From Phytophthora colocasiae (Eukaryota; Oomycota; Peronosporomycetes; Peronosporales; Peronosporaceae): a DNA stretch of 64,000 bases. Below, in pieces: positions 50,213 to 60,860 of the stretch. Made by a program: the position numbers and the translations under genes. How positions within the stretch are numbered: position 1 is the stretch's first letter; every line of letters begins with the position of its first letter. Under the pieces are notes generated by a model. It saw only the letters and a list, made by a program, of their open reading frames with translations. It was not told the DNA's origin and made no database searches. The stretch lies in NCBI GenBank assembly GCA_018806915.1, contig JAGKQI010000049.1:1612001-1676000 (forward strand), written 5' to 3'.

Positions 50213-51220
50213 CTAGTCATAGCGCCTATAGTTCTCCTCGATGCAAATCTCGCCACTGTCCTCGCAATAAAAGGTCTTGGGAGGCAATTCGTGCCACACT
50301 GACTCCGTCGGGTAATCTTGCGTTGGGAAGTTCTTGCACTTTTCGCATTTGCACAGCCCTTGGAACTCGGCTTTTGATAGCTCGTATGCGATGATATCCA
50401 CAACGTTCATAGCTTCCATCAAGAAACAAATCAAATTGTGTTCTCTCTCAGCTGACGTCCCTCCCGGCGATGTTCATCAATCTCTTCTGCATCCACGAAA
50501 ATGTCTGCCTGCATGCGAATATAATGCTCGACATGAGCGTCGAGTTCCTGTCTTTCTTGGTCGATATAGTCGTTTAGAAACCTCAACCGAGTTTTAATCT
50601 GCTCTCGAGTTATCTATTTTTTTCATTCAGTAGTTAGTAAACCGTCAAATTGTAAGAACATACAGGGAATACCTTCGACAAACTCATTGATGTGTCCAAC
50701 CACTGCAGCATCCAAAGGTAATCATGCTCGTCGAATGCGTACAAGTTCCATACCCCAACATACACATCATACATTTGCTTGACGGGCAATGAAGTAACGA
50801 AGTCGTCGATGTCGCTGGAGTTTTGTGCCTATTTATCAGACAAAGCGTTACCAAAAACAGCGATAACATTAACGTCTCCAATCATGCACGTACGCGTCCT
50901 TCGGCAGGTTCCTTGAAGTAAACAGGATACAACGCGTCGAACGAGATCTCGTCGGTGCTACTAAAGAACGAAAGAGCCTATCGTTTCAAACAAGTTAGAT
51001 AAATGCTTTAAAAGCTGAATATGTACAATTTACCTCGGTTCTAAACTCGTCCTTTTCGCGGAAGTTGTACAGACGCTTGCCATCAGAAGCAAAGGATCTT
51101 GATGGGTCTTCTATCTGTCGACAGCAACAAATGATACCAGGGGTTACCCAATTGCAGATTATGCAAATTGAAGTGAGTGCATACTTCAAACTGCTCTGCT
51201 TTCGGCCGAAAGTCACGCAT
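50213..51220 (-). pseudogene. Five-exon cargo gene of unknown function, one frameshift
   Basis: Exons (minus) with GT-AG borders: 51220-51185 (12 codons, MRDFRPKAEQFE), 51114-51034, 50977-50894, 50828-50673, 50598-50213. The first four are phase 0. The frame in exon 5 must shift once, near 50440-50470, to reach the conserved-looking end (NVVDIIAYELSKAEFQGL, CKCEKCKNF, YCEDSGEICIEENYRRYD). Before it come VYVGVWNLYAFDEHDYLWML and a helical RQELDAHVEHYIRMQAD. About 250 residues in all. The CxCxxC cluster may bind a metal. The family is not recognised; intact introns show the gene was acquired as genomic DNA. Confidence 0.6.
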
Positions 51221-51590
51221 GGCTCCTCAACAGCAAAACGAAGAATGAAAGGCGTCCCATGCTAAAGATTTTGGCAGCTGCTCGAAAGTGCCACTAACTT
51301 TTTTTTCGAAAGATACTGACCGTGGGCTCACCGTCAGGCACAAGTCAGACGCAGCCTGTGTCAGTACTGTCTGTGCTAACGCCTCTACCAACTACAAATG
51401 TCAACGATGGTTTAAACTACAAATGTCAACGATGGTTTACCATTGACCTGGCCAATACTCAGTACTCAAGAAAGTTTATCATTAACCTGTAAATACTAAA
51501 CTCAAGGTAAACACAACAGTTACCAGTTGCTGACAAGGAAAAGTTACCACTGCTAACGTCGAGCAGCATAGCAGGTAATATCAGCGTTGT

Positions 51591-52740
51591 GACCAGTAGG
51601 GCTCAAGCGGCGTAACGGGTAGCGTAGCAGATCGTCGACCAGCGTACCAGGTAGAACATCCTAGTAGGTAGGGCAGCGTAGCAGGTTATAGCAGCATTGC
51701 GACCAGGTTCGAGTAGCGTAGCAGGTTATAGCAGCATTGTGACCAGTAGGGCTCCAGCAACGTAACGGGTAGCGTAGCAGATCGTCGACCAGCGTACCAG
51801 GTAGAACAGCCTAGTAGGTAGGGCAGCGTAGCAGGTTATAGCAGCATTGCGACCAGGTTCGAGTAGCGTAGCAGGTTATAGCAGCATTGTGACCAGTAGG
51901 GCTCAAGCAGCGTAACGGGTAGCGTAGCAGCCAGTAGAACGTCGAGTAGCGTAGCAGCCAGCAAAGGTCGAGCAGCGTAGTCAGCAATTTCGTGTAGTGC
52001 ACGTCGAGCAGGGCGTCAGGACATTGGGTAATGGGGGACTTGAGGGGGGGCTTGGTGAAATTGAAAATGAGGCTCCGCTTTGCGATTCTTGCCGCGAGGA
52101 TCGCGCACATGAGGTTGGCTAGAGCTTCAACTTGCTGGTCAATTAGCACTCGTCATTTTTACGCTAGCGCCTCTTATTGGCGGAATCGTCAGAGCGAACC
52201 CGCCGGGGAAAAGCTTGGCTTGGAAAAGCGCGCGGAAACACGTATAGTGGGCCTTGCGACCGCGTAGGAATCATGTTGGCTTCAAGTTCAACCTCAACAT
52301 ATGATTACTATAATACTCACACTATACTATTGATATTACTATACGTGGCGAAGAGTGTGTTTGTGCTTGCGATAGTATGAACCCTGACAATAAAATGTCA
52401 ACTGCGAAGAAACGTCGACTTGAGATTTCAATTATCAGCGATGGTCTGCATTTCACTCACTTTCTGTAGTCCGCCATGGGGACGATGATTAAACGCAGTT
52501 GCAGTAGTTAGTGGTAGTTCACGGGTGGCACGACCGTGCAGAAGCCGCCGGAAAAATTGACCGTTTTGAAGTTGTTGCTAGAACTTCACAGCCGGCTACG
52601 AAAGCGCATTCAGGGACGTGGACACCCACGTTGAAGCTCCCAGTCCGGCTCGGCGTGGCTTTAGTGTCATAGACCTCTATCGATGATACCGCAGCCAAGA
52701 CTGCTGCCTCATGTTGTGAGGATGTTTAACTTTATCGATG
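51591..52740 (+). repeat. Left long inverted arm (about 1.15 kb)
   Basis: Contains 150-bp tandem units (starting GACCAGTAGGGCTC at 51591, 51741 and 51891) built of shorter GCGTAGCAGGTTATAGCAGC motifs. A unique part follows from 52020 to 52740, ending GTTTAACTTTATCGATG. It mirrors 54511-55680 almost perfectly in the unique part. Confidence 0.9.
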
Positions 52741-54510
52741 GACGCCCTGTCCATTCTGCAGAGTGCGTCGTATGAATTTCATTAGTAGTGCTGGTACAGA
52801 AAGACAACATGCCGCTGAAGATCTTCTGCTTTTAAACCAGCTTATACCATATTAATCATAGTCCGGAATCTACCACAGAGAAGAAGAGAGAAGTTGATTA
52901 ACTTTTAGCGGGGACGTAATCATCCTTGCGTTTTAGTCGCGTTCTCCACGTTGAATCAAGGTTTGTGTATTCTCGTGACGTTCACGAGAATACAAAATTT
53001 GTAAGTGGATGTGTATGCTAAAGATGGTGAAAGGTTTTGATGCTGTGCTGTGGGTCAATGACTAAACTGCACGCTGGCCCAAACAACTATGATAACGAGG
53101 GTTCGCCACGTACATGCAGTTTTAGGCTAACAGCGTTGGGTTTTCGATGCCCAATGTCCCAATATGACTTTGGATGCGCATTCATCTATCTAACGCGCTA
53201 GTGTTGGAAATGTCGTTTCATTTTTTTCAGCAACGGCTCGCGAACCAGTGGTAGATTCAGGGATATGATGAGTAGAATGAAGCCGGTCACTCAGCGCGGC
53301 AGATTGCGAGCCTGCTGGAGGTTGTAGTTGCGTCAAATGTTTTTGTAAGGCTTTGTGTTCTTGGAGAAATATAAGACTAGACTGTCACAACTGAGTATTT
53401 TGGGTTACCGAACTACTCTTGATCTTAAGAGTCGAGGACGACATCTTGTCACTAGACGTATCCTTACCAGTGGAAGTGGAAGCTGGCTTGGTAGCAGCAT
53501 GTTACCCGCAAGTCCTGCGTCAGCCACCGAGTACTAGATCTCCGAGCTTACGTCCTAAAAAAAAAAAAAACGCCTAGCTCCACTAGGTCCGGGACTGTAT
53601 TTATACCAGTGTTGGGTTTCATGGAACCACGTCGAAAATGGTTCCAGAGCCAACCTCTCGCAGTGCTAGGGCAAACGAACGATAATGACACAGAGCATAC
53701 GTTCAAATTGCGAGTACTGACACTGAAGGTCAGCGAACACAGACAGCGTACGCAAGCGACGCCGAAGGCCGCCGGGTCATCATCTGATACACTGAGACGT
53801 CCGAGAGGCTTTGGTAACAGCGCAGCAGATCCTCCGGCCATCTTAAGCCTTCGGCGAATGCACGAAGGTCCGTATCGTCGTAGTAGTAGTCGTAGTCGCT
53901 GTCGCTATTTCGTTGTAGAGTTTGTCCTGGATCTCCCCGGTCGGAAATTAGACGGCTCGGCCATCCAAGGTTGGACTTGTACCGGTCCTTAGACCAGTCT
54001 AGGTCTGTAGGACTCTTTGGAAGTAACTCAATATACCTCATCACGTCTAGGTGTTGCCATGGTCATAACGCTGTCGTTGTGTCACATTGCGAATTGTCTT
54101 TGTCTTAGTCGATGTCATAGTTGAATTGCGCCTCTATTCTCTGTGGTATTCTCTGTGGCAACAGCGATATTGCCAGAGGCCGGAGAGAAGATCACGAGAT
54201 CTTGTTGATACACTGGAAAAATACACACTGCGACCACGCAACGTGGAGGCTGCACAACGACATTTACTTCGGCGAAACAAGCGGTGGCGCCAAGTATTCC
54301 GAATATGCAGGCTTCCTTTTGAAGCCATTATCATGTCTTGTTTCAACACTCATCGGATTGGAACATTGACGGCGAAGCGGTTAATCAAGTGCTTACGTGT
54401 TTGGGTTTTGAGCCCGAACGCAAAACCTTCGAAGACAACGCATATGGATTTCCGCGAAGTTAGAATTGATACAAACGTAGTAGCATAGGTGCAAGGCGAC
54501 TGTGTATGAA
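52741..54510. other. Central spacer between the inverted arms
   Basis: 1.77 kb with no recognised gene. Frames of 127-133 codons at 53609-53992 and 54087-54488 (plus) show no motif. A run of 14 As lies at 53557-53570. Confidence 0.4.
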
Positions 54511-55680
54511 CATCGATAAAGTTAAACATCCTCACAACATGAGGCAGCAGTCTTGGCTGCGGTATCATCGATAGAGGTCTATGACACTAAAGCCACGCCG
54601 AGCCGGACTGGGAGCTTCAACGTGGGTGTCCACGTCCCTGAATGCGCTTTCGTAGCCGGCTGTGAAGTTCTAGCAACAACTTCAAAACGGTCAATTTTTC
54701 CGGGCGGCTTCTGCATGGTCGTGCCACCCGTGAACTACCACTAACTACTGCAACTGCGTTTAATCATCGTCCCCATGGCGGACTACAGAAAGTGAGTGAA
54801 ATGCAGACCATCGCTGATAATTGAAATCTCAAGTCGACGTTTCTTCGCAGTTGACATTTTATTGTCAGGGTTCATACTATCGCAAGCACAAACACACTCT
54901 TCGCCACGTATAGTAATATCAATAGTATAGTGTGAGTATTATAGTAATCATATGTTGAGGTTGAACTTGAAGCCAACATGATTCCTACGCGGTCGCAAGG
55001 CCCACTATACGTGTTTCCGCGCGCTTTTCCAAGCCAAGCTTTTCCCCGGCGGGTTCGCTCTGACGATTCCGCCAATAAGAACGCTAGCGTAAAAATGACG
55101 AGTGCTAATTGACCAGCAAGTTGAAGCTCTAGCCAACCTCATGTGCGCGATCCTCGCGGCAAGAATCGCAAAGCGGAGCCTCATTTTCAATTTCACCAAG
55201 CCCCCCTCAAGTCCCCCATTACCCAATGTCCTGACGCCCTGCTCGACGTGCACTACACGAAATTGCTGACTACGCTGCTCGACCTTTGCTGGCTGCTACG
55301 CTACTCGACGTTCTACTGGCTGCTACGCTACCCGTTACGCTGCTTGAGCCCTACTGGTCACAATGCTGCTATAACCTGCTACGCTACTCGAACCTGGTCG
55401 CAATGCTGCTATAACCTGCTACGCTGCCCTACCTACTAGGCTGTTCTACCTGGTACGCTGGTCGACGATCTGCTACGCTACCCGTTACGTTGCTGGAGCC
55501 CTACTGGTCACAATGCTGCTATAACCTGCTACGCTGCCCTACCTACTAGGCTGTTCTACCTGGTACGCTGCTCGACGTTCTGCTACGCAACCCTTACGCT
55601 ACACCATCACAATGCTGCTTTAACCTGCTACGCTGCCCGGCGTTCTGCTGTGTAGTTGCGCTAGGGAAAGTTTTTGTGGC
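54511..55680 (-). repeat. Right long inverted arm (about 1.17 kb)
   Basis: Reverse complement of the left arm, from CATCGATAAAGTTAAAC. It has two 150-bp units (CTACTGGTCACAATG at 55351 and 55501) and then diverges. Small differences from the left arm (for example near 52170/55080) show that it is a real second copy. Confidence 0.9.
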
Positions 55681-55789
55681 TGCTGACGGCTTCGATTCCC
55701 CGTCAGCTGATCAGCTCGAGGTGTAGTGCTTACCTTGAGTTTAGTACTACAGTAGTAGTATTTGAGAGGTCAATGACAAGTTGTTCCCG

Positions 55790-56367
55790 AGCACAAAGAA
55801 GACGAAGCTGCGGCTGAAGATGTCGGAGATCGCGAGAATTCTCGACCAAGCGAGAACATTCCCGCCCAGAAGCCTGTTACTCCTCGAAAGAGTGCCAACC
55901 ACCAGGAGGCTGAAGAAGACAATGAATTGACACCCAGTAAAAAAGAAGGTTGCACGAGAGGATCCTCACGCTCCTGAGCGAGCGTCCTTTTCTCGTACCA
56001 CCCGACGTGATACATCCAAGTCTCTTCATCCTCTACTTCCCAAAACGAGGCAGCACGAGGCAACATCGAAGGCTCAAGCTCAGTATCTCCGGTATAAACT
56101 CTCACTGAAGAATTACTTACTGGAACTACGCCAGCGAGAGACCTCTCAGCGACAGCACTTGGAACGTGCGTACAAGTCTGGGGAGCATGTGGCAAACGTC
56201 GACAAGATTCGGTTTTGTCGGTTCGAGCAAGATGTGCGTTTGCACCGCATTGCTATTGGGCTGGAGGCCAAGAACGAAGAAGAGAAGCAGCTACGACAAG
56301 CCATGAGCCACCTGCTCGATCTGGAGAAGGAGAAGCTCAGGGAAGAACACCGCGTGACGGCGTCAGT
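55790..56367 (+). pseudogene. Captured coiled-coil gene fragment
   Basis: An open frame (EDEAAAEDVGDRENSRPS ... QKPVTPRKSANHQ) breaks by frameshift in the A-run near 55940. It resumes in the frame of SLKNYLLELRQRETSQRQHL, HVANVDKIRFCRFEQDV and KEKLREEHRVTAS. This is helical, charged and protein-like. It is flanked by direct repeats of about 45 bp (55736-55782 and 56383-56430). Family unknown. Confidence 0.5.
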
Positions 56368-56437
56368 GCTTATCATATATCTCGAGTTTAGTACTACTGT
56401 AGTATTGGATAGGTCAATGGTAAAACATCATCGACAT

Positions 56438-57118
56438 GGTGTTGGAAGGTCCAAAGATAAATCGTAGATGTACAGGCAAAACATTTAGATCGGGCAGTCA
56501 TTCAATGGCGAGCGTTGAAAGGATCTACTTTCTTTCGGCACGACAACAAAAATATTTGAATCGATGGCGGATCAACATTGTCACTAAACGCGTCCTTTTA
56601 AGCAGATTTTATGCTGTGTTTACTTTCGCAAGGTAGATTTTAGAATTTTATGCTACTTTTTGTGCTTCAAACTGTCAACAGCAAGACAACGGTGTCATTC
56701 GAGATGGCGACGATACCTGCAGGGCCGAGGGCGCATCGTCCAAAGGCACAACATAGTGGCGTCCACGACGGCTGGTCAGACCAAGGTTGAGGCATGCGAA
56801 GAAGTCGTCCAAGCACAAGTCGTCATGCACTAAATCTGGCATATAGACGTACCAAGTTGACGTGGTGTGCTCACGCCTATATCTCTACGCGTTAGAGGGA
56901 GCATGAATATAAAGTCTTGTATGCAAATACGCTATGTGAAGAGTTGACATCGTCATTACTAAACTCAATATAAATACGTCTTTTAATGTCAATGTTGTTC
57001 TGCCATCGATGTAAATTAATGTTGTCAACTGTATTGCTAACAATAAAACGTAAAAAAAACCTTGATAGCCAGTACATTGCCGTACTTCCGGAGATTGTTG
57101 CACTGCGTGTCTCCAACG
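56438..57118. other. No supported gene
   Basis: 680 bp of mixed AT-rich sequence between the nested element and the P-loop gene. Short frames on both strands carry no recognisable motif. Confidence 0.4.
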
Positions 57119-57682
57119 CTATTGAGGAACAACAGTGTAGAAATGTGCTACTTCAGCCACCTCAGGTTCCGCCGCTTGAAAATCACGGTAAAGGTTGCAC
57201 AACAACTCATCTGGTAGCGGGTCATCCGCGCGTTGATTTAATTTTTTCGCGTGCTCGAAATCATCGCAAAGAAAACTCACCACGTAAGTCTTCCCTTCAA
57301 GTCCACAATCGCTCCAACACGAATTTGCCATTCTCTCCACGAACTCCCATTCCACTTGAGAAATGTGCGAACTGTCAACGATCACAACTTCGGCGCTTTG
57401 AAGCTCAGCTCTAAATACGCCGTGCATGTTCCTATCACACCACCATGCACCCCATTCATCTTGCTGAGGGGTGAATATACGCACGATCCGTGCATTGCTC
57501 ACGGTGTCCTCTGCGAATGCATTTACAAACGCACGTCGAAGCATCTCGGCGAACTTTGTCTTCCTGCTTCCAGGCAACCCACGTAGCACGACAACACACG
57601 ACCCATAGGACCATGTTTTGTTGTCAATAAAGTCGTGAACGATGGACAATGCCACGTCCTCCACGCGCCAGCTCCAATCCAT
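57119..57682 (-). CDS. P-loop ATPase/kinase, AAA_33 or N4BP2-like (cargo)
   Basis: 187 residues from MDWSWRVEDVALSIV. Walker A is VVLRGLPGSRKTKFAEML, where the usual GSGKS/T reads GSRKT. A Walker B-like segment is AEVVIVDSSHISQVEWEFVE, corresponding to the DNTNxxxWE region of the N4BP2/polynucleotide-kinase-like family. Then YVVSFLCDDFEHAKKLNQR and a short C-terminus. The family phosphorylates nucleic-acid ends or related small substrates; activity here is unproved. The frame is intact. An upstream exon starting near 57753 (MTTSERIGDATFIF) is possible but not shown. It is one of the few unbroken cargo genes. Confidence 0.6.
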   Translation of the reverse strand: MDWSWRVEDVALSIVHDFIDNKTWSYGSCVVVLRGLPGSRKTKFAEMLRRAFVNAFAEDTVSNARIVRIFTPQQDEWGAWWCDRNMHGVFRAELQSAEVVIVDSSHISQVEWEFVERMANSCWSDCGLEGKTYVVSFLCDDFEHAKKLNQRADDPLPDELLCNLYRDFQAAEPEVAEVAHFYTVVPQ

Positions 57683-57991
57683 ACCTCGGTTGTAGTTGGA
57701 CCAATGCAGGAAAAAATGAAAGTGGCATCCCCAATTCTTTCAGACGTAGTCATGTTCTTTCCTTATAGATAATTCTCGGAGGTCTCTCAAAGTCTCTCAA
57801 ACGTCTCGGCCAATTCTCAGAAATACCGTTTATCCTACTGTACTAGTTTTGAAGTCAAGTTGTCTTTTATCATTTAAAATTATACTTATACAGATTTTTG
57901 TCACTAGATCGCAGTGGAGTCAATGGCTTGGATGATTCTACGTCTGTAAGCTCTTCTGTGGCTTCCAATTCTAGTCTGGAAGACTAAAGAT

Positions 57992-58297
57992 GTGGTGAAC
58001 AACTTCAACGCTGCTATGAATCGTCACAAGCGCTACGTTGAGCAATTGACGTTGCCTACACTTCACTATTCACTCTGGAATTATAAAGACGGATATTTCT
58101 TCGGGCCGATGCAGTTTGTGGCTGGATTATTGGCTGGAGTTGTGGTAGGCGTTGCTGTCACTCAGCAAGGGCAATTTCACAAGTGGAGCCTCCATCGCTT
58201 TTCGGTAAATTGGCAAACTGGTGCAGTCGACGAGCACCTGCGGCGGGTACGCCTTGGCATCCCATTCCGTTGCCGATGGACGAGTACAGCTACCTGA
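57992..58297 (+). CDS. Hypothetical small membrane protein
   Basis: 101 codons, VNNFNAAMNRHKRYVEQLT then one clear transmembrane segment FVAGLLAGVVVGVAVTQQG. The start is a GTG in this frame; protein-like sequence (DDSTSVSSSVASNSSLED) lies just upstream in another frame, so this may be the 3' part of a frameshifted gene. No family recognised. Confidence 0.35.
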   Translation: MVNNFNAAMNRHKRYVEQLTLPTLHYSLWNYKDGYFFGPMQFVAGLLAGVVVGVAVTQQGQFHKWSLHRFSVNWQTGAVDEHLRRVRLGIPFRCRWTSTAT

Positions 58298-59033
58298 TGC
58301 ACCCTGCGACAGTTGAGGTCACGTGAGATTTAAGACAATAGGTCACGGAAGAATATGTGGAGACGTACGATGTACTACGCACGTGTTATGGTTGGCGTTT
58401 ACCGACTCGAGTATAGTGAACTGATCTCGTGCAATATACTTACCTAGGATAGTAGAAATACATGTAGATTAATGCTCAACGTTCGTGTCATCTCAAAGTT
58501 AAAGGATAAATAAGCAGGTCGTTGTGTTTCGCTTTATTATATGTTTTTCTCTGCTGCTCCGTCGCTATAGGTCTATCTCCGACTGCGCTCTACATTCCTC
58601 TACGATCTCCAACTCGAGCAAGTACGACCTCGACTCAAAAGCTTAAATTGTGAAGAGAGACGCTCGCATGCAAGAACCTCGCTGTCAGGTTGCGTTGCTG
58701 CTTGAGATCCAGCAACAGAGGTAGCTCTGATGAGCATCTATCTGACTCTTTCCTTGAGAAACTCCAGCCAGATATCCAACACTAGGGCTTTCAATCGTGC
58801 CTTCGATAAAGCCTCCTTATCCGGGTCTTCTCTCAATGAAAGAGCGCTGTGTGCTTTAAGATAGATCTGCCATATTCTCCACCCCTTGACAGCAAAATTT
58901 TCTCGTTACTACTGCACTCCCCACAGGAAACCGGTGCAGCATTAGTTTCTCCACTCCGAGCCAACGTTTCATTGTCAACGTTGATGTAGTGGCTTTTTTC
59001 GCTCGAGCAGGACGTAAAAGCGTTCGTCCTCTC
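58298..59033. other. No supported gene
   Basis: Mostly AT-rich. A minus-strand frame overlapping 58856-59194 has some protein-like phrases (SVGYNPRRYLSCQAGATV) and may be the frameshifted 3' end of the next gene. Confidence 0.35.
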
Positions 59034-60542
59034 TTATATTCTTTGTCTGTTCGCTCTTGGGCAGAGACTACTGTAGAGATGTTCACCGTCGCTCCAGCTT
59101 GACACGACAAATAGCGTCGAGGATTGTACCCGACGCTCACTTTCTTGCGCAGACTCAAGTGCTCGTGCACCATCATCTCCAGTAGTGTCACCACTAGGTA
59201 CCGAAACCCGCACTTTTCCGCCGCCAGCAGAACCTACGAAAACTGTGCTCGTATCCAGGTAAAGGTCCTGGGAAGAAGACAAACTCGTTGCGTTACCGTC
59301 GTTCTTTAGCGTCATTCCATCTCCAATGCTGATAAGTCCGCGCGTGCCGTCAAGCGTAATGCCGGCCGCTGTAGGATCGTCCGCGATGGTGTTGGCCACT
59401 GTCACCGTTCCAGCAGGATCGACGAAAAGCAGGGAGCTTCCACCAGCGCTCGTGATGACAGTTCCTGCTTTTGATACGAGATTCAGGTCGCCCTGCTCCT
59501 TCACACCGCCCGAACTGTTCGCAGCTGTGGTCATCATCGTGCCATCATCGAAAACAACCCCCTTTCTGGCACTCAAATAATCCGCCTCAATCATGGGAGC
59601 TGATGTAACACCAAACTGTTAGCAAAGCAATACGCACACAAGAAAATGTCATGTGCACTTACAATCCACCCTGTTTGTGAACGTCACAGTGCCATTGGAG
59701 AAGAAAGTCACCCCATAAAATGTCTGCTGGTCTCCGGAATCCAATGCACGACGTCCGATTTTCAACTCTCCATCATCAAATGCGATCATTCCCTCAGAGT
59801 AGGCGGTATTAGAGTATCCTGGGCGTCACAACACACAACATTATTGATGCCGCAAAACAACTCTCCACTACGTCCGTCTTACCACTCTTCAAGAAGATCT
59901 GTGCGTCATCCTCCGCCACAACTGTAAATCTATTATCCACCGTCGTTCCAAAGAGATCGTTCTGATGCGACTCGAAGAAATCCGTCTGCGTCAAGTAGAT
60001 CGTAATGCTGCTCATGAGTAAGAAGCTCAGCAGCGTCAATACTCCAATCGCAGTCCAGAACACATCATGGTCCTCTCTTTTGCGTCTTCTCAGTGTAATT
60101 ATCTGCAGAATCCCCCCCCCCACTAGATCTGTATCGGAAGATGCGAGTATCTGCATCTGAATGGAAGAAGCCTCTTCTCCCTCTTAAACGTCGCAATCTC
60201 TGCACACCAATTCCAGCCATGCGTCTGGCCAAATCTCCGTCCTCCTCCCCGTCCAGCATCAAATGGTCTCCACGTAGATCATCACCTGGTGAATCCATTG
60301 GAATAGCTTGTCGTCCAAGTCGGTACGAGTGTTCTTCTCCCTCCGTGGACTGCACATCATTTTCCTCGTCTTCTTCTTCGCTCCGTGACGTCTCAAGTTC
60401 TTCATTGCCGTCGTCATACCGACCTTGAGCGTCTGTTCCATCCAGCGTCAGTGAACGTCGTCCACGGCCTTCAAACAGCGCAGGGGCCCAGCCGTATTTT
60501 CTTGCGCTTTTCCAGCGAGAAGATGTTCCTCAGCGTGCTCAT
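59034..60542 (-). pseudogene. Type II membrane protein gene with two introns, frameshifted (cargo)
   Basis: Begins MSTLRNIFSLEKRKKIRLGP at 60542, then a frameshift near 60490 into an acidic cytosolic region (YDDGNEELETSRSEEEDEEN). A second frameshift lies in the C9-10 run near 60110-60120, followed by the membrane anchor DVFWTAIGVLTLLSFLLMSS. The extracellular part is rich in short beta-type repeats (TVTVANTIADDPTAAG, ITLDGTRGLISIGDGMTLK). Two GT-AG introns keep frame: about 59821-59880, and 59600-59664 with SPMIEADYL after it. The family is not recognised. Homopolymer shifts could be sequence errors. Confidence 0.55.
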
Positions 60543-60819
60543 ACTGGGCGCCGCCCAGTGGGCGGGGATAGATGCCGAGGATAAATTTTTGTAATAGATA
60601 GTCTAAAAGTAGAGATTATTTTCGTGATTTTGGGCGGCTACTCCGAATTACGACAAGGTTTTTTCGCCAAGTCCATTGACAGACCTCACTATTAGAAGCT
60701 TATCTCAACTCTGATTGGATACTACTGACCAATAAGCAAAAAGTAAGCGAAAGCAGGTGGTGACACTCCAGACCGATGGGAACATTGATTTCCCTACCCA
60801 TACAAATTTCTATATAAAA

Positions 60820-60860
60820 CTTATCCCAGCTTTGCTGGGATAACAGCGGTCGCCGGTGGG
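60820..60860 (-). repeat. Right terminal inverted repeat of the piggyBac-like element
   Basis: Reads inward (minus) CCCACCGGCGACCG, CTG, then the hairpin. On the plus strand the hairpin loop is TTT at both ends of the element, so the loop is not inverted although the arms are. Confidence 0.9.

Larger units (their letters stand above)
51424..56437. mobile_element. Nested foldback-like element with long inverted arms
   Basis: Inverted arms 51591-52740 and 54511-55680 enclose 1.77 kb. Outside them a terminus-like sequence (ACCATTGACCT..CCAATACT) occurs at 51424-51459 and inverted at 56401-56437. A related inverted copy lies at 55757-55782. A coding fragment (55790-56367) sits between the two right-hand copies. 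No transposase was seen, so it is likely non-autonomous. Outer limits are provisional; no target duplication could be fixed. Confidence 0.6.
41344..60860. mobile_element. Giant piggyBac-like DNA transposon with cargo, 19.5 kb
   Basis: TTAA flanks both ends (41340-41343 and 60861-60864). Terminal inverted repeats begin CCCACCGGCGACCG. Deleting the element plus one TTAA joins REVHIISQAV to KRDTSALERWHL, the expected Copia frame, so the borders are exact. TTAA target choice and CCC ends are piggyBac hallmarks, and a piggyBac-type transposase gene lies inside. Typical piggyBac elements are 2-3 kb. This one carries at least eight further gene-like segments and a nested inverted-repeat element. Many cargo genes and the transposase now have stops or frameshifts, so it is probably non-autonomous today. 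Confidence 0.88.

Noticed and set aside
52177..52380. 67-codon frame in the left arm, identical on the right arm (54872-55075)
   Set aside because: Its duplication is explained by the inverted repeat; no coding motif.
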